This document shows, piece by piece, positions 30,558 to 42,827 of a stretch of 64,000 nucleotides of DNA. Under the pieces are notes generated by a model. The model was not told the DNA's origin. It saw only the letters and a list, made by a program, of their open reading frames with translations, and made no database searches. The DNA comes from Adiantum capillus-veneris (taxonomy: Eukaryota > Streptophyta > Polypodiopsida > Polypodiales > Pteridaceae), in NCBI GenBank assembly GCA_014529385.2, contig CM043964.1:134576420-134640419 (forward strand). Direction: 5' to 3'. The position numbers and the translations under genes were made by a program. Positions within the stretch are counted from its first letter, which is position 1; every line of letters begins with the position of its first letter.

Positions 30558-33070
30558 TTCGACCCGGTGGATATCATTACAGGGCGATGGTAAGGAGATA
30601 TACCTCATCAAGGAATTTATAAGGCCTTCACAACATCTGTTTTGGTGAAGTAATAACAGTTTAATGGCTGTCATTGATGAAGTCAGTCGGTGAATTGGAA
30701 AGTGCCTTGACAAACCAGATCAGGGCATCGAGCGATGGCAAGCCCAACATCGAATGAAGGCAATTAAATGTCACAATTTTGGACAAGAATTAGCTGTAGT
30801 TAACAATTATAAGCTACGATGAATTGAAAAGTGCCGTGACAAAACCGGCTCAGATGATCATCAAAGGCAAGCCCAAAGTGTTTCTCAGCTTGCAGCATCT
30901 TGAAGGTAAAAGCCTCACTTATAATCAGCTCACTGATCTGACCCGAAGGGAAAGCCATTCACTGGGCCTCTCAATTTTACATCGGTACTGATCTCCAACC
31001 CCTGGCAATGTGATGGGTTAAATAACAGGGGCACAGGGTATTGCTGCTCTAATTAAATGTACAAAAACGCATGAGTTGTTGGCAGCTTTGTAAATCTCTG
31101 GCCTTGCGCTGCAATAATAAGAGAAACCCCCCAATTTCTCGTGGATGTAGGCACCCTGCCGAACAACGTAAATCTTGTTGTCTGGTGCCTTCTCATTTTC
31201 TGTCTTCACTGTTTTCCTGCTATTAATTTGCATTCAACATTCTTACATATTTCATACCTTATGGATTAAATTTGTGTCAATGGTAGTCGAAGTAATGGTA
31301 GTCTCCATCTTTTTCTTGCAATGATCAGCTTGGGCATTCTGCAGGCCTCTGTCAGGGATTGCACTCAAGCAGCAGCACGGATGCGAATGCCTAGAGTTTC
31401 TCAATCTGAGAGCATCAGATTAACATGGGGCCATGCTTATACGAAAAGCCAAATCCAAAACTGTTGCAGAGAACCAGAAAAATGCATGCGCTAACGCCCA
31501 GGCAATGGCTAAATTTCGGCTTCTTCGCCAGCAGCCTGTACTTTAATTTACAGATCACCATTCCGCAAAGGACCCCAGAGTTATGTAGTAGAATCACTAT
31601 TGTCATACTAATGCCAGAAACATAGCAAATTATTATGGCATAGCATCGCTCATGTTAGGGTCCTATATTCCTTGGAGCAGTGATTCACCTGCTGCCACGG
31701 TTTGAATATGTTTTTCCTGCATGTTGGTAGATAATGACTGACATCACAAAAGGTGATCTCAACCGTATATGCATATTAGATGGTATCTGCATTCTCTGCT
31801 ACAATGCGCATCGAATCACCAGAATTTCCATATAAAAGATACCAACTTTAGTGAAACAGAGAACCTGATATATTGCAGTCTCCAATCACGTTTCCAAGGA
31901 GTAATATTTTTGGAGGGTTCTACATTAGGTTTTTCTTTTCCTAGCCGTCCATTAACGATTTGAGGTTTTGCAGACTACAGAATATGACGGACATAGCTTG
32001 TCCTATGTGTTGCATGCATGATGCGGGTTTGCAGCTTGTGGATCCTCTACAAGACATCGTGTGCACCCACTGTTGCCATCTCGACTCTCAAGTCCAATTT
32101 TTTTTATATGGATGTAGTGCATCGTTTTTCTGATTAGTAGATGATCCCCTTTACTAGTACCCTATACACCCCCTAGTAAGTAACCAAAGTGGGCTGGGTT
32201 GTTGGCGTATAAAATCGGACGTTCTGTCGGCCTATTGGCTAGTGCGCGTGTTTTGATCCCGTTTGGGAATGCCTCTACACAGGTGCAAATATGCCTCTAA
32301 TGCTTCACTAATGCCTTTGCATTGGGAAGTGTGAAAATTTTCTCTATGGCAAATAGATCTGTGCAAGGTGCATCATCTGAGCTTCTTCTCGCCCAAATCT
32401 CTGCACCATAGCTTGAGGAATTCCATGCACAATCTCTACGTCTCTATGCTAGCTCCTCTACCCTAGAGGAGGGCAGTTTGTAAAGGGATCGTCTCAGCTT
32501 TTGCTTCTCTGTGTTGGTAGGAGTGGCATTGCAACCCCTCTTTCTCACAGCGTAGTGAACAAGGAGTGTATTAAAGCCAACCTTGGTCCCGACATTTATT
32601 TTTGTTTTTGGAATGGAGCAAGTACTTGGGGCTCATTTCTATTTTTGTTTAGATGGTGCAAGTGTTTGGGGTTCATTTCTATTCTTTGAATAGAGCGATC
32701 CTCATCACTACACTAACGTACTTGTATTTTACAACGTTGCCTCACACTGAAAATATGATTTTCAAGAGATTAGCTATCTCTTGTTGCCTCCACGAACTAG
32801 TCGAGTCAACTACGTCCCACGGATTGACATTTTAACCATCCTCATGGAGAGTTTAGGTGGTGCAAGTGCTCGGAGCTCATTTCTATTGTTGAAATGCAGC
32901 GCTCCTTATCACTACACCAATTTCACACTATTTTTGTTGTTTTTTCTTTGCCTACATATCACTTTTGCACCTTGTTATCTAAATGTTTAATTAATTTCAA
33001 TATAATAAGAACCTAATATTTTTATGATTTTATGTATGTGTAGATGACTTATAAAGATATCATGGACGCT
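30558..33070. other. No gene seen
   Basis: Downstream of the kinase a short partial duplication is visible. GGTGAATTGGAAAGTGCC near 30690 and GATGAATTGAAAAGTGCC near 30818 are each followed by related sequence. The rest has only short frames I do not support. Confidence 0.4.
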
Positions 33071-34300
33071 AATGCTTGCTCCAAAAACATCAATGAAGAA
33101 AGTTCTAGTCGCCCATCCCCTTAAAGACATAGGCCATGAGAATTCCATAAAATGCTTAAGAGAGTTACTGAGTGGTGTAGTTAATGCAAAGCGACCTAGA
33201 ATACCAACTCCAAATGTTGTGACTTCAAAGCATTCATGTAGTGTTTCCTCTACATAGGGCGAACAAAACAATGGTACACCCTCAATGCAGGCTACTACAC
33301 CCGCACAAAGATTTGGTACTCAAGATGGGTCGCCTGAGTACCATTTTGGGATGTCTAGAGCAATGCAAATGAGTCTCAAACAGAGCTTTTGATCAACTGC
33401 TCTTGAGGAGACGTATTCTGCTCTTGCACAAGATATCTATTGTACAAACGATTCTATGTCGATTATAACACGAGAGCCATGGACGCATATCTGAAATAAG
33501 ATTTTAATTTTTCCTCCATCATATCATTAGATGTGCACAATGTTATTCGATAAATGCTTTGTAGACATCTAAAAAGAAGTTGATAGATTGATCCTAAAAT
33601 CAATTAATCAAACACGATGCATATAGAAAATGACGGATTATGTTCGGTCCTTGAAGGGAGTGCTTCATTAAAGCAGTGGACAACTCGGGTGAGATCAAGT
33701 CAGGGACCTACATAGCTGATATCATAGGAGAGACAATCCAACAAATAGGTGTCCCCAACATGGGTACAGGTGATCATGGCCAATGCAAAAAGTTACCGAG
33801 CAACTGATCAATTTTTGGAGGAGTGCATTTCTAACTTGCACACATTTGGTTGCAACGCACACTGACTTGAATCTTGTGTTGCAAGATGGGTATAAAAAGG
33901 ATGATATTGTTTGGTTCAAAAGGATTGTAGACAAGCTAAGGAATGTGGTGAAATTCATTTTGAAGAGATAGCATGTATTGGTTATGTATCGTCAATGTAT
34001 GACTAAAGATACTATGCAAAACAAGGTTTTGCACAAACTTCGACACCGTGAAAAGTCTGTTGCAAAACAAAATGTTGTTTTAGAGACATTTGTGTGTGCT
34101 TCTTTCTATAAGTGAGAAGCTAAACAACCGGAAAGATTAAAAACAAAGGTGAGGTCTTTGAAAGTCCTCTTTGATGACAGACACTTCTGGTGTATTGACG
34201 TGGGTGATACGTACCTGGTAATGAGGCATGTGATCGTATCATTCACTACAAGATCAGATCACCTAAATATCGTCGTCAAATTATCAACATCAAAGGCGGG
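33071..34300 (+). pseudogene. hAT transposase relic (plus strand)
   Basis: Across several frames and stops, blocks of a plant hAT transposase of the DUF659 type can be read. H-P-L-K-D-I-G-H-E-N lies near 33115. Between 33800 and 33970 a W-R-S-A-F-L-T-C-T-H-L-V-A-like segment leads into D-I-V-W-F-K-R-I-V-D-K-L-R. Near 34020 there is N-K-V-L-H-K-L-R-H-R-E-K-S, followed by L-E-T-F-V. These correspond to the middle of the protein. Neither the BED finger nor the C-terminal dimerisation domain is present here. It is inactive. Confidence 0.6.
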
Positions 34301-35281
34301 CGTCGGTATATGTGCTAGGTAATCCTAGAGGAAAAACCATTTTTTTAAAAAAATCAAAATTTGAACTTACGACAGCTATTTGGACGCGTATTTCAATGTT
34401 TCTACCGATATTTGTACCGATGGAACCTGGAAAAACAGAGCCCGCAGGTACTTCCTGTGCATTTTTGTCTCATTTTTCATATCCTCCCTTGTTCTCCTCC
34501 TCCTCACTTGTTGCGGATCTGGTGTTGTAGGGCACGTCGGACTCGAGATCTCCACTCACACGCTCCCCCCCATCAACAAGGTAAAGTTCGTTTCAAGATT
34601 CGTAGAGTAGGTTTCTTCACTTTTGTGTGTGTATGAGTAACATCGTGGGTGTTTGTGTGTTTTTGTGTGTGTATTTTTGTAGGTTTGGTGACATTTCTTC
34701 AAGTGCTTCTTGCTCAAATAAGTGCTCTATCATTCTCTTCTCTTGCATACACATGCACACACACACATACGCATAAGCATGCATGCAAATAAATAAAAAT
34801 GCACATTAGTTTGTCAACGATCTAAACACACTATGTAGGGCACACACACATTTTCAAAAAAAAATAATATATATATATACATTTTGCTATCTTATAAATT
34901 TCATTAATAAAAATTCATCATTAACAAAGAAAGATAATGAAATTTGATCATTAAAAAAAAAGTTATTGTGATTTAGGTCATTTTATAATTAGTTTTGTTA
35001 TTTTTATGCAAATTAATTTAAAATTAATAAATTATGTTATTTTTTTAAGTTGACATGACCTGTCGTAGGTGTTGTAAACGTAAATTGAAATGTGAGGTAG
35101 TTAGCTTTACAATTGTGCAAGAATCTCAGTTCTCCGTAGCGCTTTGGCAATGCTTAATCTGCAACTTGTTTATGGGTGGTCTAACACGAGTGTCACAAAG
35201 CTTTTTAGGTAAATATATTGTATCCTAAGCATCAACCCAAATTAAAGCATCAACCCAAATTAAAGTTCAATAATATGATCG
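34301..35281. other. No gene seen; AT-rich
   Basis: Contains CA/TA-rich low-complexity tracts (34740-34880) and a short tandem duplication near 35226-35260 (AGCATCAACCCAAATTAA twice). Confidence 0.5.
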
Positions 35282-36420
35282 TTGTGTTGTAATGACAGGT
35301 TGCTCAACGAGCAAATCTTTTCGGAAGGCAATCACATGCCCCCTATCCGTCCAACCGCTAAAAAGCTTCTTACTAACTTAGACATGGATTACCACAAAAT
35401 ACATGCATGTTGTAATGATTGTGTACTCTTTCGCAATGAGTATGAAAATTTGGAATTGTGTCCCAAATGTGAATCAAACAGGTATAGAGAGGACACACAA
35501 GGAAAATTTGTCCCTGCAAAGATCCTTTGATACTTTCCTATCATAATTCCAAGAATAAAGAGCATGTTTAAGTGCAAATCTATAGCCGCTTTGATGACAT
35601 GGTATACAAATACTAGATCCATAGAGGATGTGATGTGGGTACCTGTAGACTCTCGTGCATGGAAGCACATAGAGAAAAGGTGGCCTACATTTGAAGATGA
35701 GCATTGTTGTATCCATTTTGGTCTGACAATGGATGGAGTAAACCCATTTGGATTACGGGGTTTGTCAAGACTCCTACTATGGGTGCATTGTGATGTTTGA
35801 AGACGGCTTTTACTAGAGAAGACAATCTTAGTGTTCTTAAGTCCCACGATTGGCACAAATTTTTATAGTTTATCTTACCAATTTCCATAAAAGATTGTCT
35901 GACAGATGACATTAGAAACACAATTTATAAAGGTAGTGAGTTAGTGCGCTGGATCTCATCAAAAGAGATAAGAAAAGACAGAATAGATGCAGCTCACTTA
36001 AATGCTATCGAAGCAGTGTGTATGGTGGAGAAGTACTTCCCAACAAACATTCTTACCATCCAAATGCATGTACGTGGGCATGTGGTCGATGAAGTTGCAA
36101 TTGCTGGGGTAGTCCATAGCAAGTGGATGTTCTTCTTGGAGAGATTCATGAAGGCTTTAAAAGGGTTCGTTTGTCAAAGGGCTTGCCCCGAGGATAGCAT
36201 GGCTGAAGGATGGCTTGTGCAGGAGTCTCTTGTTCTCATCAGTGAGTTTTTGGGTTGAATTGATCCAGAGATGCCCCGAATGTGGACTACTGAGGTCAAC
36301 TTCAGGGTGACAAGGAATGAGCCACAGGAACAAGGCATCATGAGAAAGATGGATATCACAATGCAGGAAAAGGTTATGAGATTTTGTCTTCTCAACTCAG
36401 AAATCATGCAAAACTAGCTA
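35282..36420 (+). pseudogene. CACTA (En/Spm) TNP2-type transposase relic
   Basis: The first block (35330-35530) has the TNP2 cysteine pattern H-A-C-C-N-D-C and C-P-K-C. The second (35530-35760) is the classical Transposase_21 segment: R-I-K-S-M-F, then M-W-V-P-V-D-S-R-A-W-K-H, then D-G-V-N-P-F-G. The large DDE-containing middle that should follow is missing. The third block (35944-36258) matches the DUF4218 part: E-K-Y-F-P, then W-M-F-F-L-E-R-F-M-K-A-L-K-G and the A-E-G-W motif. Stops and an internal deletion mean it cannot make an active transposase. Confidence 0.85.
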
Positions 36421-36969
36421 GAGGAGGTACGAAGAGGAAAAGCAACAACACATGACAGCTCGCTTCCAATTCAAACGCAATCGTTCCACTAAAAACCTTT
36501 CTTTTCCAAATCATCTTCAAGAATTGCAAGACTTTCCTACTTGTCAGTGGCTAGATGCAACAATCTCGAAGGCAAAGAGGAACGGAGTTCAAATTACTTA
36601 AGAAGAAGAGGAGATGTCGAGGGGTTGAGACTAGCATGTAAATACTTACACAAATTCCTTTTGCAAGTCCATATGACCACATTAATTTAGTAATATTAAA
36701 ATTGTTTAATTTATGTGCTTGTACTATCACAAATACGGAGCTTTATGGTCGCATGTGAGACACTTTATGGTGCAAAAGATAAACAAATGAAGGGTCACCT
36801 TTGGCAGTGGGATTAGGGCATGCTTCATCCAAGAAAGTTAGAGTAGTGTCAGGATGAGAACACTGAGACTAATTCAAGTGAACTCTAGGCGGGTGTGGAC
36901 AAATGGTTGGGATACATTTGTACTTTCACAGCATTATGAACAAGTCGTGTTCACAATAGATCCACTATG
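36421..36969. other. No gene seen; probable further CACTA remnant
   Basis: Weakly coding-looking sequence without a supportable frame. It may be the decayed end of the TNP2 gene. Confidence 0.35.
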
Positions 36970-37167
36970 GGATGCGTGCGTGCACGGTGAGGTGCGGTGC
37001 ATGCGAGGTAGGGGAGAAGCATGAGAGTATGTGGGTGGAGCAACCTCTGGAAGTATAAGCGAGGAGCTCTTTACTCATATGTATATAATGAATAAGGGTA
37101 TGTACACACAGTGGGCGAGGGGTCCATCCAGCACCCAGCAAAGGTGCAACGCCTTTACCCCAACAAA
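36970..37167 (-). repeat. LTR-like direct repeat, left copy
   Basis: About 200 bp resembling 39395-39620. Shared blocks are GTATATAATGAATAAG, TACACACAGTGGGCGAG and GGTGC-x-CGCCTTTA-CCCAAC. On the minus strand it begins TGTTGGGGTAAAGG, as a copia LTR would. Confidence 0.7.
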
Positions 37168-37279
37168 CTATCACTTAAAGGTGATGCACGTTTAACTGAG
37201 ACCTACTAGGTAAACTACTAGTATGTACAAGAAAATAGATAAGAGACTCTCTCAACCTATGCTCAATGGCTCACTCTGT

Positions 37280-38130
37280 CAATCTACACGCAGTTGTATT
37301 GGCTCTAGTGCTAGGTGAGCGCGCGTACCGACGCTAGAGCCTGCATGTAAATCCCGCAGACAACTCTGTATGGTCTGCAAAGGTCCACAAAGCATCATGC
37401 TAATGTCAGTCACCGTACGATTGACAATCCCTGCTGCAAATGCTCCCACTCCAACTGATAGGTCGGGCCTCGACACTAACAAGTCGAACATGAGACACCC
37501 GGACACTGACAAAATCTGCGCAAAACCTGGTTGTACTCACCTCCCTTGCGCTATTTGCAACCATTACATCATCAGGACTACCCATTGTGTATGGATGTAT
37601 CAATGTTAACACTGGGATAGCTACATCCCTCTCACCCATAGGCAAAATTGTGCTTCTTGGCACCAACTTATCAGCCTCTAACATGAGCATATCAAATAAA
37701 TCCATATCTATCATCTCTGCATGTGTCTCTATGGAGTAGAATCGCTCTACCTCTACCTGCACAAAGTCTGACAATACCTTCTGTATCTCACTAGAGCACT
37801 ACCGCTCTCCCTTTGTCTCTATAGAGTCTACTAGCACATCTTGCACAGCTTATAAATGCTATGTCTCGTGAGCATGGTGGAGCTCACCCACGAAAGAGAC
37901 ACTTCTTGTCTCTCGCTAAAAGCATGCTAGCAACAAAACCAAGACTACGTTGTCTCGTACCTCAGATACATGCACAGGATATACCATGCCGTTGCGGGCT
38001 CCTCTGGTAATCACTAATGAACCACAATGCATCTGGAAAGACTGCTCTCTAAGCAATATATGACAACCAAAGTCTCCTAACTGTCTCACTGAGATCAAGC
38101 TTTGTCTCAGCTAAGAAATGTAGCATACAT
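37280..38130 (-). pseudogene. Copia gag-protease fragment inside an LTR-flanked element
   Basis: On the minus strand, 37916-38098 reads I-S-V-R-Q-L-G-D-F-G-C, then G-S-L-V-I-T-R-G. This is the segment between protease and pre-integrase in copia polyproteins. The open frame 37406-37774 continues as a poorly conserved linker-like region. Between the LTR-like repeats there is no RT or integrase, so this looks like a deletion derivative that depended on a partner. Confidence 0.55.
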
Positions 38131-38461
38131 GCCGTAGCGTAGATGATGCACCATTGGGCAAAGATAAACAAGTATTGTCGTTGATGCGTCTTTAGCCGTC
38201 GGGCAAAAGCACGCTAGCCAAATATCCGCTTGATCAGTGTCAAAACCGATGCATCGAGCTAATCTCAATGCTCAAAGCCGATGTTGAGCTGTCAATGCCG
38301 AGTTGTAGAGGAAAAACACCAAAGTTGTAGTCTCTACCAAGCCGATGCCTAGTCGCAAAAATCAATGTCAAAATCAAAGTGTCGAAACGGCTAATCGTTG
38401 ATGTCGAGGCCGTCTCTCGCTGCCAGACGAGTCTCCAATGTCAAGACGAAGGTGTCAAAGC

Positions 38462-38605
38462 CCTGCTCTCTCTCTCTCTTTTCCTCACTTGCTCGCTCTC
38501 TCTCTCTCACTTGCTCTCTTCTCACACGCTTACTTTATCTCTCACTCACACTGTTCGCTCTCACTCCTGGTGTGTGTGTGTGTGTGTGTCTGTGTGTGTG
38601 TGAGC
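38462..38605. repeat. (CT)n and (GT)n low-complexity tract
   Basis: Several CT-rich runs, then a GT run (38571-38602). A G-run lies at about 38651-38669. Confidence 0.9.
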
Positions 38606-38799
38606 GGGGGGCCAGATGGGCGAGAGCGGTGTCGGGTTGTTGAGGGTTTAGTGGGGGGGGGGGCGGGGGAGTTGTTGATGGCCTTGTGTGCGAGAGGACC
38701 CTTGCACACATGAGAAATGTGAGTCAAAACAAATTTAAAAAAATCCAATTTGCTTGACTGTCGAAACCTGCAGAGTGTCAGACGAGTCGCTGGATGTGT

Positions 38800-39390
38800 G
38801 ACGAGCAATGTGGGTGTGTGTGGAGGTCGGCCCTGCTGCACTGCTCGCTTCTGCTAATGCACCTGATTGTAACTGCCTTCAAATGCCCCTTCTCGACGTT
38901 GCAGCTCCTCGATTACACACCGGCCCTGCCCATTCTGCAAAGCTTCCCCTTGCCTTGCTATCGGCTGCCTCTAGCTCGTCAGCAATTTCGTGCTCGACTT
39001 TCTACGAGCTGCCTCGATTTGCACTACTCAATCTTCTACTTGCAAATTTTCCCAACTCACAATGTTTTCCAATGCTCTATTGTTGAGCTCATGTTCGATT
39101 CCCATGCTCTGCTCGGGTTGCACCTTGACGTGCTTGCTATGATTTCCTCCTTCTCAAGCTCCAAGCTCAACATCCAGTGCTCAAGTTTTGCAAAGGCTAA
39201 TTATTGTTCCAGCATTGCCTTGCTTAGTAGACCCTTCTAAAGCTCTGTTCAACTCGCTGCCCTGATTTGCTGCCTCTTGCTTGACCTGCCTCGAGCTTGA
39301 GTGCCTGCAGGCGGCCTTTTTGACTCGCAATTGCTTGAAGATTCCAAAAAAAACCCTCTACAAATTCCCCTGTTTCTACCACTTGTGAGT
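38800..39390. other. No convincing gene
   Basis: Open frames exist in two registers (38794-39240 and 38808-39086), but composition and content suggest repeat DNA rather than coding. They are Leu/Ser/Cys-rich and pyrimidine-rich, with no motif. I do not support a protein. Confidence 0.4.
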
Positions 39391-39394
39391 GCGT

Positions 39395-39620
39395 GTGCAC
39401 GAATGCGTGTGTCCGCAATGTGATGCGGTGCGTGCGGGTAAGGGGAGAAGCACGAAAGTATGTGGGTGAAGAAACCTTTGGAAGTGTAAGTGAGGAGCTC
39501 CTTATTCATATGTATATAATGAATAAGATACATATGAATAAGGGTACGTACACACAGTGGGCGAGCGGTCAGACACCATACGTTCGGCCCGGGACAAAGG
39601 TGCGGTGCCTTTATCCCAAC
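39395..39620 (-). repeat. LTR-like direct repeat, right copy
   Basis: It matches 36970-37167. It has an extra internal duplication (ATGAATAAGATACATATGAATAAG) near 39520-39540. Confidence 0.7.
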
Positions 39621-39622
39621 GT

Positions 39623-39949
39623 GATGAAAAGGATGAAAAAGATTTGTCTAAACAATGTTGGCTATTTGTTGTTCAAGTTGCTCCACGGAACAAACAAGTG
39701 TGTGAAGGATTGGAGGTTGAGATCAAAGAGCTTCATGACCAAAGTGCATGGCCGATGGATGATGCAATTGAGGATTTTGAGATAGAGGTCAGTGGTGAGC
39801 AGTTGCCTAAACTAACAAATGAGCTCTCAGATCCACAAGTAGATGCGGAGAGCAATATAGAATTGGAGTTTGATGACAAAGCTGCAGAAGTACATATTGA
39901 GATATCTATATCTTTGGTGGATCAGCTCTCATGGAAGATGAGAGATTGA
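39623..39949 (+). CDS. Short acidic hypothetical protein, partial
   Basis: The frame is open from inside the LTR-like repeat (about 39557) to the stop at 39949. The supportable part follows the repeat. It is rich in Glu/Asp (E-V-E-I-K-E-L-H-D and I-E-L-E-F-D-D-K) with no recognised domain. It precedes the possible CACTA accessory gene by 180 bp on the same strand. It may be the 3' end of a transposon gene whose 5' part was replaced by the retroelement. Confidence 0.35.
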   Translation, partial: DEKDEKDLSKQCWLFVVQVAPRNKQVCEGLEVEIKELHDQSAWPMDDAIEDFEIEVSGEQLPKLTNELSDPQVDAESNIELEFDDKAAEVHIEISISLVDQLSWKMRD

Positions 39950-40126
39950 CTATTGATTTTTGCTAGGATCTCTTTTGTAAAACTCTTTTAATTATTCTTC
40001 AACATTGAATAGGTATAATGATTTGTGTTGCAGCTTTGTTTTTTTGTTATCTCCATTGGTTGAGTTGTTATTTTATGGATATGTGAACTAAACTATTGTA
40101 TCTGTGTTATTTGTGTATATGTAACC

Positions 40127-40917
40127 ATGGCCGATGATGACAATACAAACTCTCCTCGCTTTAGTTTTCCAGTCACTCCGACCGGCATGTCACCCGAGCA
40201 AATGGGTTCTTTTTTGTCACAGTTTACACTGGAGCAAGTTGCTTATGCATAGAACCTTTGGGGAGCCGGTCCCTCTAGACCTAGTACAGCTGGCCCTACG
40301 TCTAGGACGAGTGTTTCCCCTACATTGACCAGCCCTACACCTTAGTCCAGTATGTCAATTACAACGACGGTTCATTCTTCTTTGAGACGAGGTAGGCGTC
40401 ATTCTAGAGGTGATGGTTGTTGTGGTAGTGGTTCTACCGATGCATCCACACCACAGAGAGAGCGTCCACCACTCTCTTCAGTAGATAGTTCACCATATGG
40501 CACACCACGTACACTTTATGGATCACATAAGCATGATTCTAGCAAGGTGTACAAGACAAGGGATGGGGCTGCTGTCATGAATAGGGTTAAAAATGCCATG
40601 CAACCGAGGATTTGGCAGCTCTATGCAGTTCAGTTTGGCCACTTTGTGATGAGATTTGGGATGATCAGGATGAGGAGAGAAAGAATTACATCATTGAGGC
40701 CATTCATAGAGAGTACAGGTCAACAGAGGGGTACAATCCAATCTCAAATGATTGGATCTTGAGCATGGCAATTGCGACAATGTCACACCGTCAGTCAGAG
40801 GCAAGATACAGGTACAAGGCCGGTAGTCCAAAGCCACCATGGTTGGAAGAGGAGGAATTCCAATCCTCAAGCGAGTACTTTCAAGCAAACAAGAAACCAA
40901 GCAAGAGCAGACAATGA
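40127..40917 (+). pseudogene. Possible CACTA-associated (TnpA-like) ORF
   Basis: The ATG at 40127 opens M-A-D-D-D-N-T-N-S-P. The N-terminal half is Ser/Thr/Pro-rich and low in complexity. It is cut by TAG at 40250 and 40343, both explicable as CAG-to-TAG. After a frame slip near 40620-40660, the C-terminal part (R-K-N-Y-I-I-E-A-I-H-R-E-Y, then I-S-N-D-W-I, then R-Y-R-Y-K) resembles the C-terminal region of plant Ptta/En/Spm accessory proteins (Transposase_24 type). The position 4 kb after the TNP2 relic on the same strand, and before a palindrome-rich repeat array, fits a CACTA element. The resemblance is weak. Confidence 0.45.
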
Positions 40918-40934
40918 AAAAGACCTGGGTTGTA

Positions 40935-41335
40935 TTTATTCGATCGAATAATGCAATTTATATTGAAGAAATTGTCATTATTCGCATATTCTTGTACAAT
41001 ACATTTTATTTTCAAATAATTTCTATTATTTTGATCGATAGCTTATCGATCAATAGTCTTTTGATCGAAACAATATCGATCGACACTATATCGTTCGATA
41101 CCAAAATTGATCAAAAGACTATCGATCGATCCAGTAGATCATATATAAAAAAATGTCTTCTTGTATAATACATTGTATTTTCAAATAATTTCTATTCTTT
41201 TGATCCATAGCTTATGGATCAATAGTCTTTTAATCAAAACAATATCGATCGACACTATATCGTTTGATACCAAAATTGATCAAAAGACTATCGATCGATA
41301 GGTAGATCATATATAAAAAAACGTCACTCTTCAAA
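40935..41335. repeat. Tandem repeat of 169 bp with nested palindromes
   Basis: Two units begin at 40991 and 41160 (CTTGTAYAATACATT). Each has inward-facing arms TAGTCTTTTGATC and TTGATCAAAAGACTA plus several CGATCGA motifs. Unit 1 has a perfect dyad TTGATCGATA-GCT-TATCGATCAA (about 41032-41054). In unit 2 the same place reads TTGATCCATA-GCT-TATGGATCAA, a paired change that keeps the dyad. TTATTCGATCGAATAA lies just upstream. Confidence 0.9.
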
Positions 41336-41369
41336 ACATTTTCGATCGAGATCGCTTGTAGAGCTCTCT

Positions 41370-41405
41370 CACTCTCTCTAGCTCTCTCTCTCTCTCTCTC
41401 TCTAG
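41370..41405. repeat. (CT)n microsatellite
   Basis: Runs of CTCTCT interrupted by TAGCTC. Confidence 0.85.
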
Positions 41406-42827
41406 CTCACAGTCTCTCTAGTTCTCTTCTTAGTTCACACATGTTCGAGCAGGTCAGCCTCGCATATTGGTGAGCATCTTTTCTCTTCTTGTTCGCATTT
41501 TTTAAAAAAATAAGTTAAATTTTATTTTCACGTGATTATATAACTGTATGTGTCTCTGATATGACTTCGGACCCTCTTAGTCACATAATAGTTTAAAATT
41601 TAGGGTATAGAAATTACTATGGGTTGTCTGATTTTATATCTTACCCATAGTAATCTAGAAAAAATTTAGAAAACATTGACTCTTGTTCTCATATGCTTTG
41701 CATCACTCTTACTTGAGTCAATGTTCTAGGAATTTAGATAACATCGTACATTGTTTTGATATGCTTGTCAGCACTCATACTTTGTATGGTGTTTTAGGAG
41801 ACCATTAGATAGCACGTACATTTGTTTGATATGTCTCACGACACTCTTACTTTGTACGATGCTTTAGGTAAAATAAGCTCCAATGAAATGTGAGCTTACA
41901 AAAAATCATACTTCTTCCTGCGTCTGAATTTTGGTTCTTACAACAGAAGAAGTTACTCCAGACACGATCTGTGCGAATAAATTTTTATCTAGTGAGCATT
42001 AAGCTATACATTTTTCAATATACGTATTCATGGACCACATGATTCGTAGATCTACATTGTAGATCTGTATAATGAGAAAAGTGTAATCTTTAAACTACTC
42101 CCCGCGTCATGATCTTCGGTTCTTACAACGGGAGGAGTTTCTGTCAGACACGATTTATGGAAAAAAAACCATTATCTGATGAGCTACATTTTTTTTAAAT
42201 TGTGATCATTCTCGACGTCTAGATTGAACGTTTATCCTTTGCTCTTACAATGAGAATAAAACCCCTACGTCTGGTGCTTAGGATTTTCTTAGATCCTTAC
42301 AATGAGAGGGATACACACGTGACACCACCCTTTATGTTGTTCTTTGTAATTTGTAAAATAATGTTTATTTGTATGACTTCGTCACATTCCTATTGATAGC
42401 ATCTCATACATGCAAGGTTTTTGATTCGAAAAGTCATAAGTACATATTTTTTTATGATAGTATGTTAATCATAAATTACATTCATGTGGACCTGTGGTTT
42501 AGAGTTTAGGGTGATTACTTCATGGTTGTGTTACGTATATAGGTTGCAAAGAATGATTAGAATGTGTTGCATTACATGTCACTTATATTGATGAGAAGTT
42601 ATGGTTTTTTGTTTCTTAGTTTTAGCTTCTATGCACATCATGGGTAATATAGGCAAGATAATGAAAGTTGAGCGCAAATATGTCAAAGAATTTGTATGCA
42701 CTCATCCTGGATAGTGCAGGCTTGAGGCCATCCAATGATTCAAATCATACCTTGTAATTTTAGAATGTGTCTATACTTTTCAATGAAATAGTTTTGTCTT
42801 GTCTCATGTCCATTGTCTTGAAATTTC
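41406..42827. other. No gene seen; diffuse internal repeats
   Basis: Related segments recur. Examples are TTGTTTTGATATGCTT near 41752 and TTGTTTGATATGTCTC near 41823, and 'GGTTCTTACAAC' near 41932 and 42118. These suggest old tandem duplications of about 70-190 bp. No coding region is supported. Confidence 0.4.

Noticed and set aside
38794-39240. 148-residue ORF
   Set aside because: Two alternative frames are equally open and pyrimidine-rich. No motif, and it lies inside the copia derivative.
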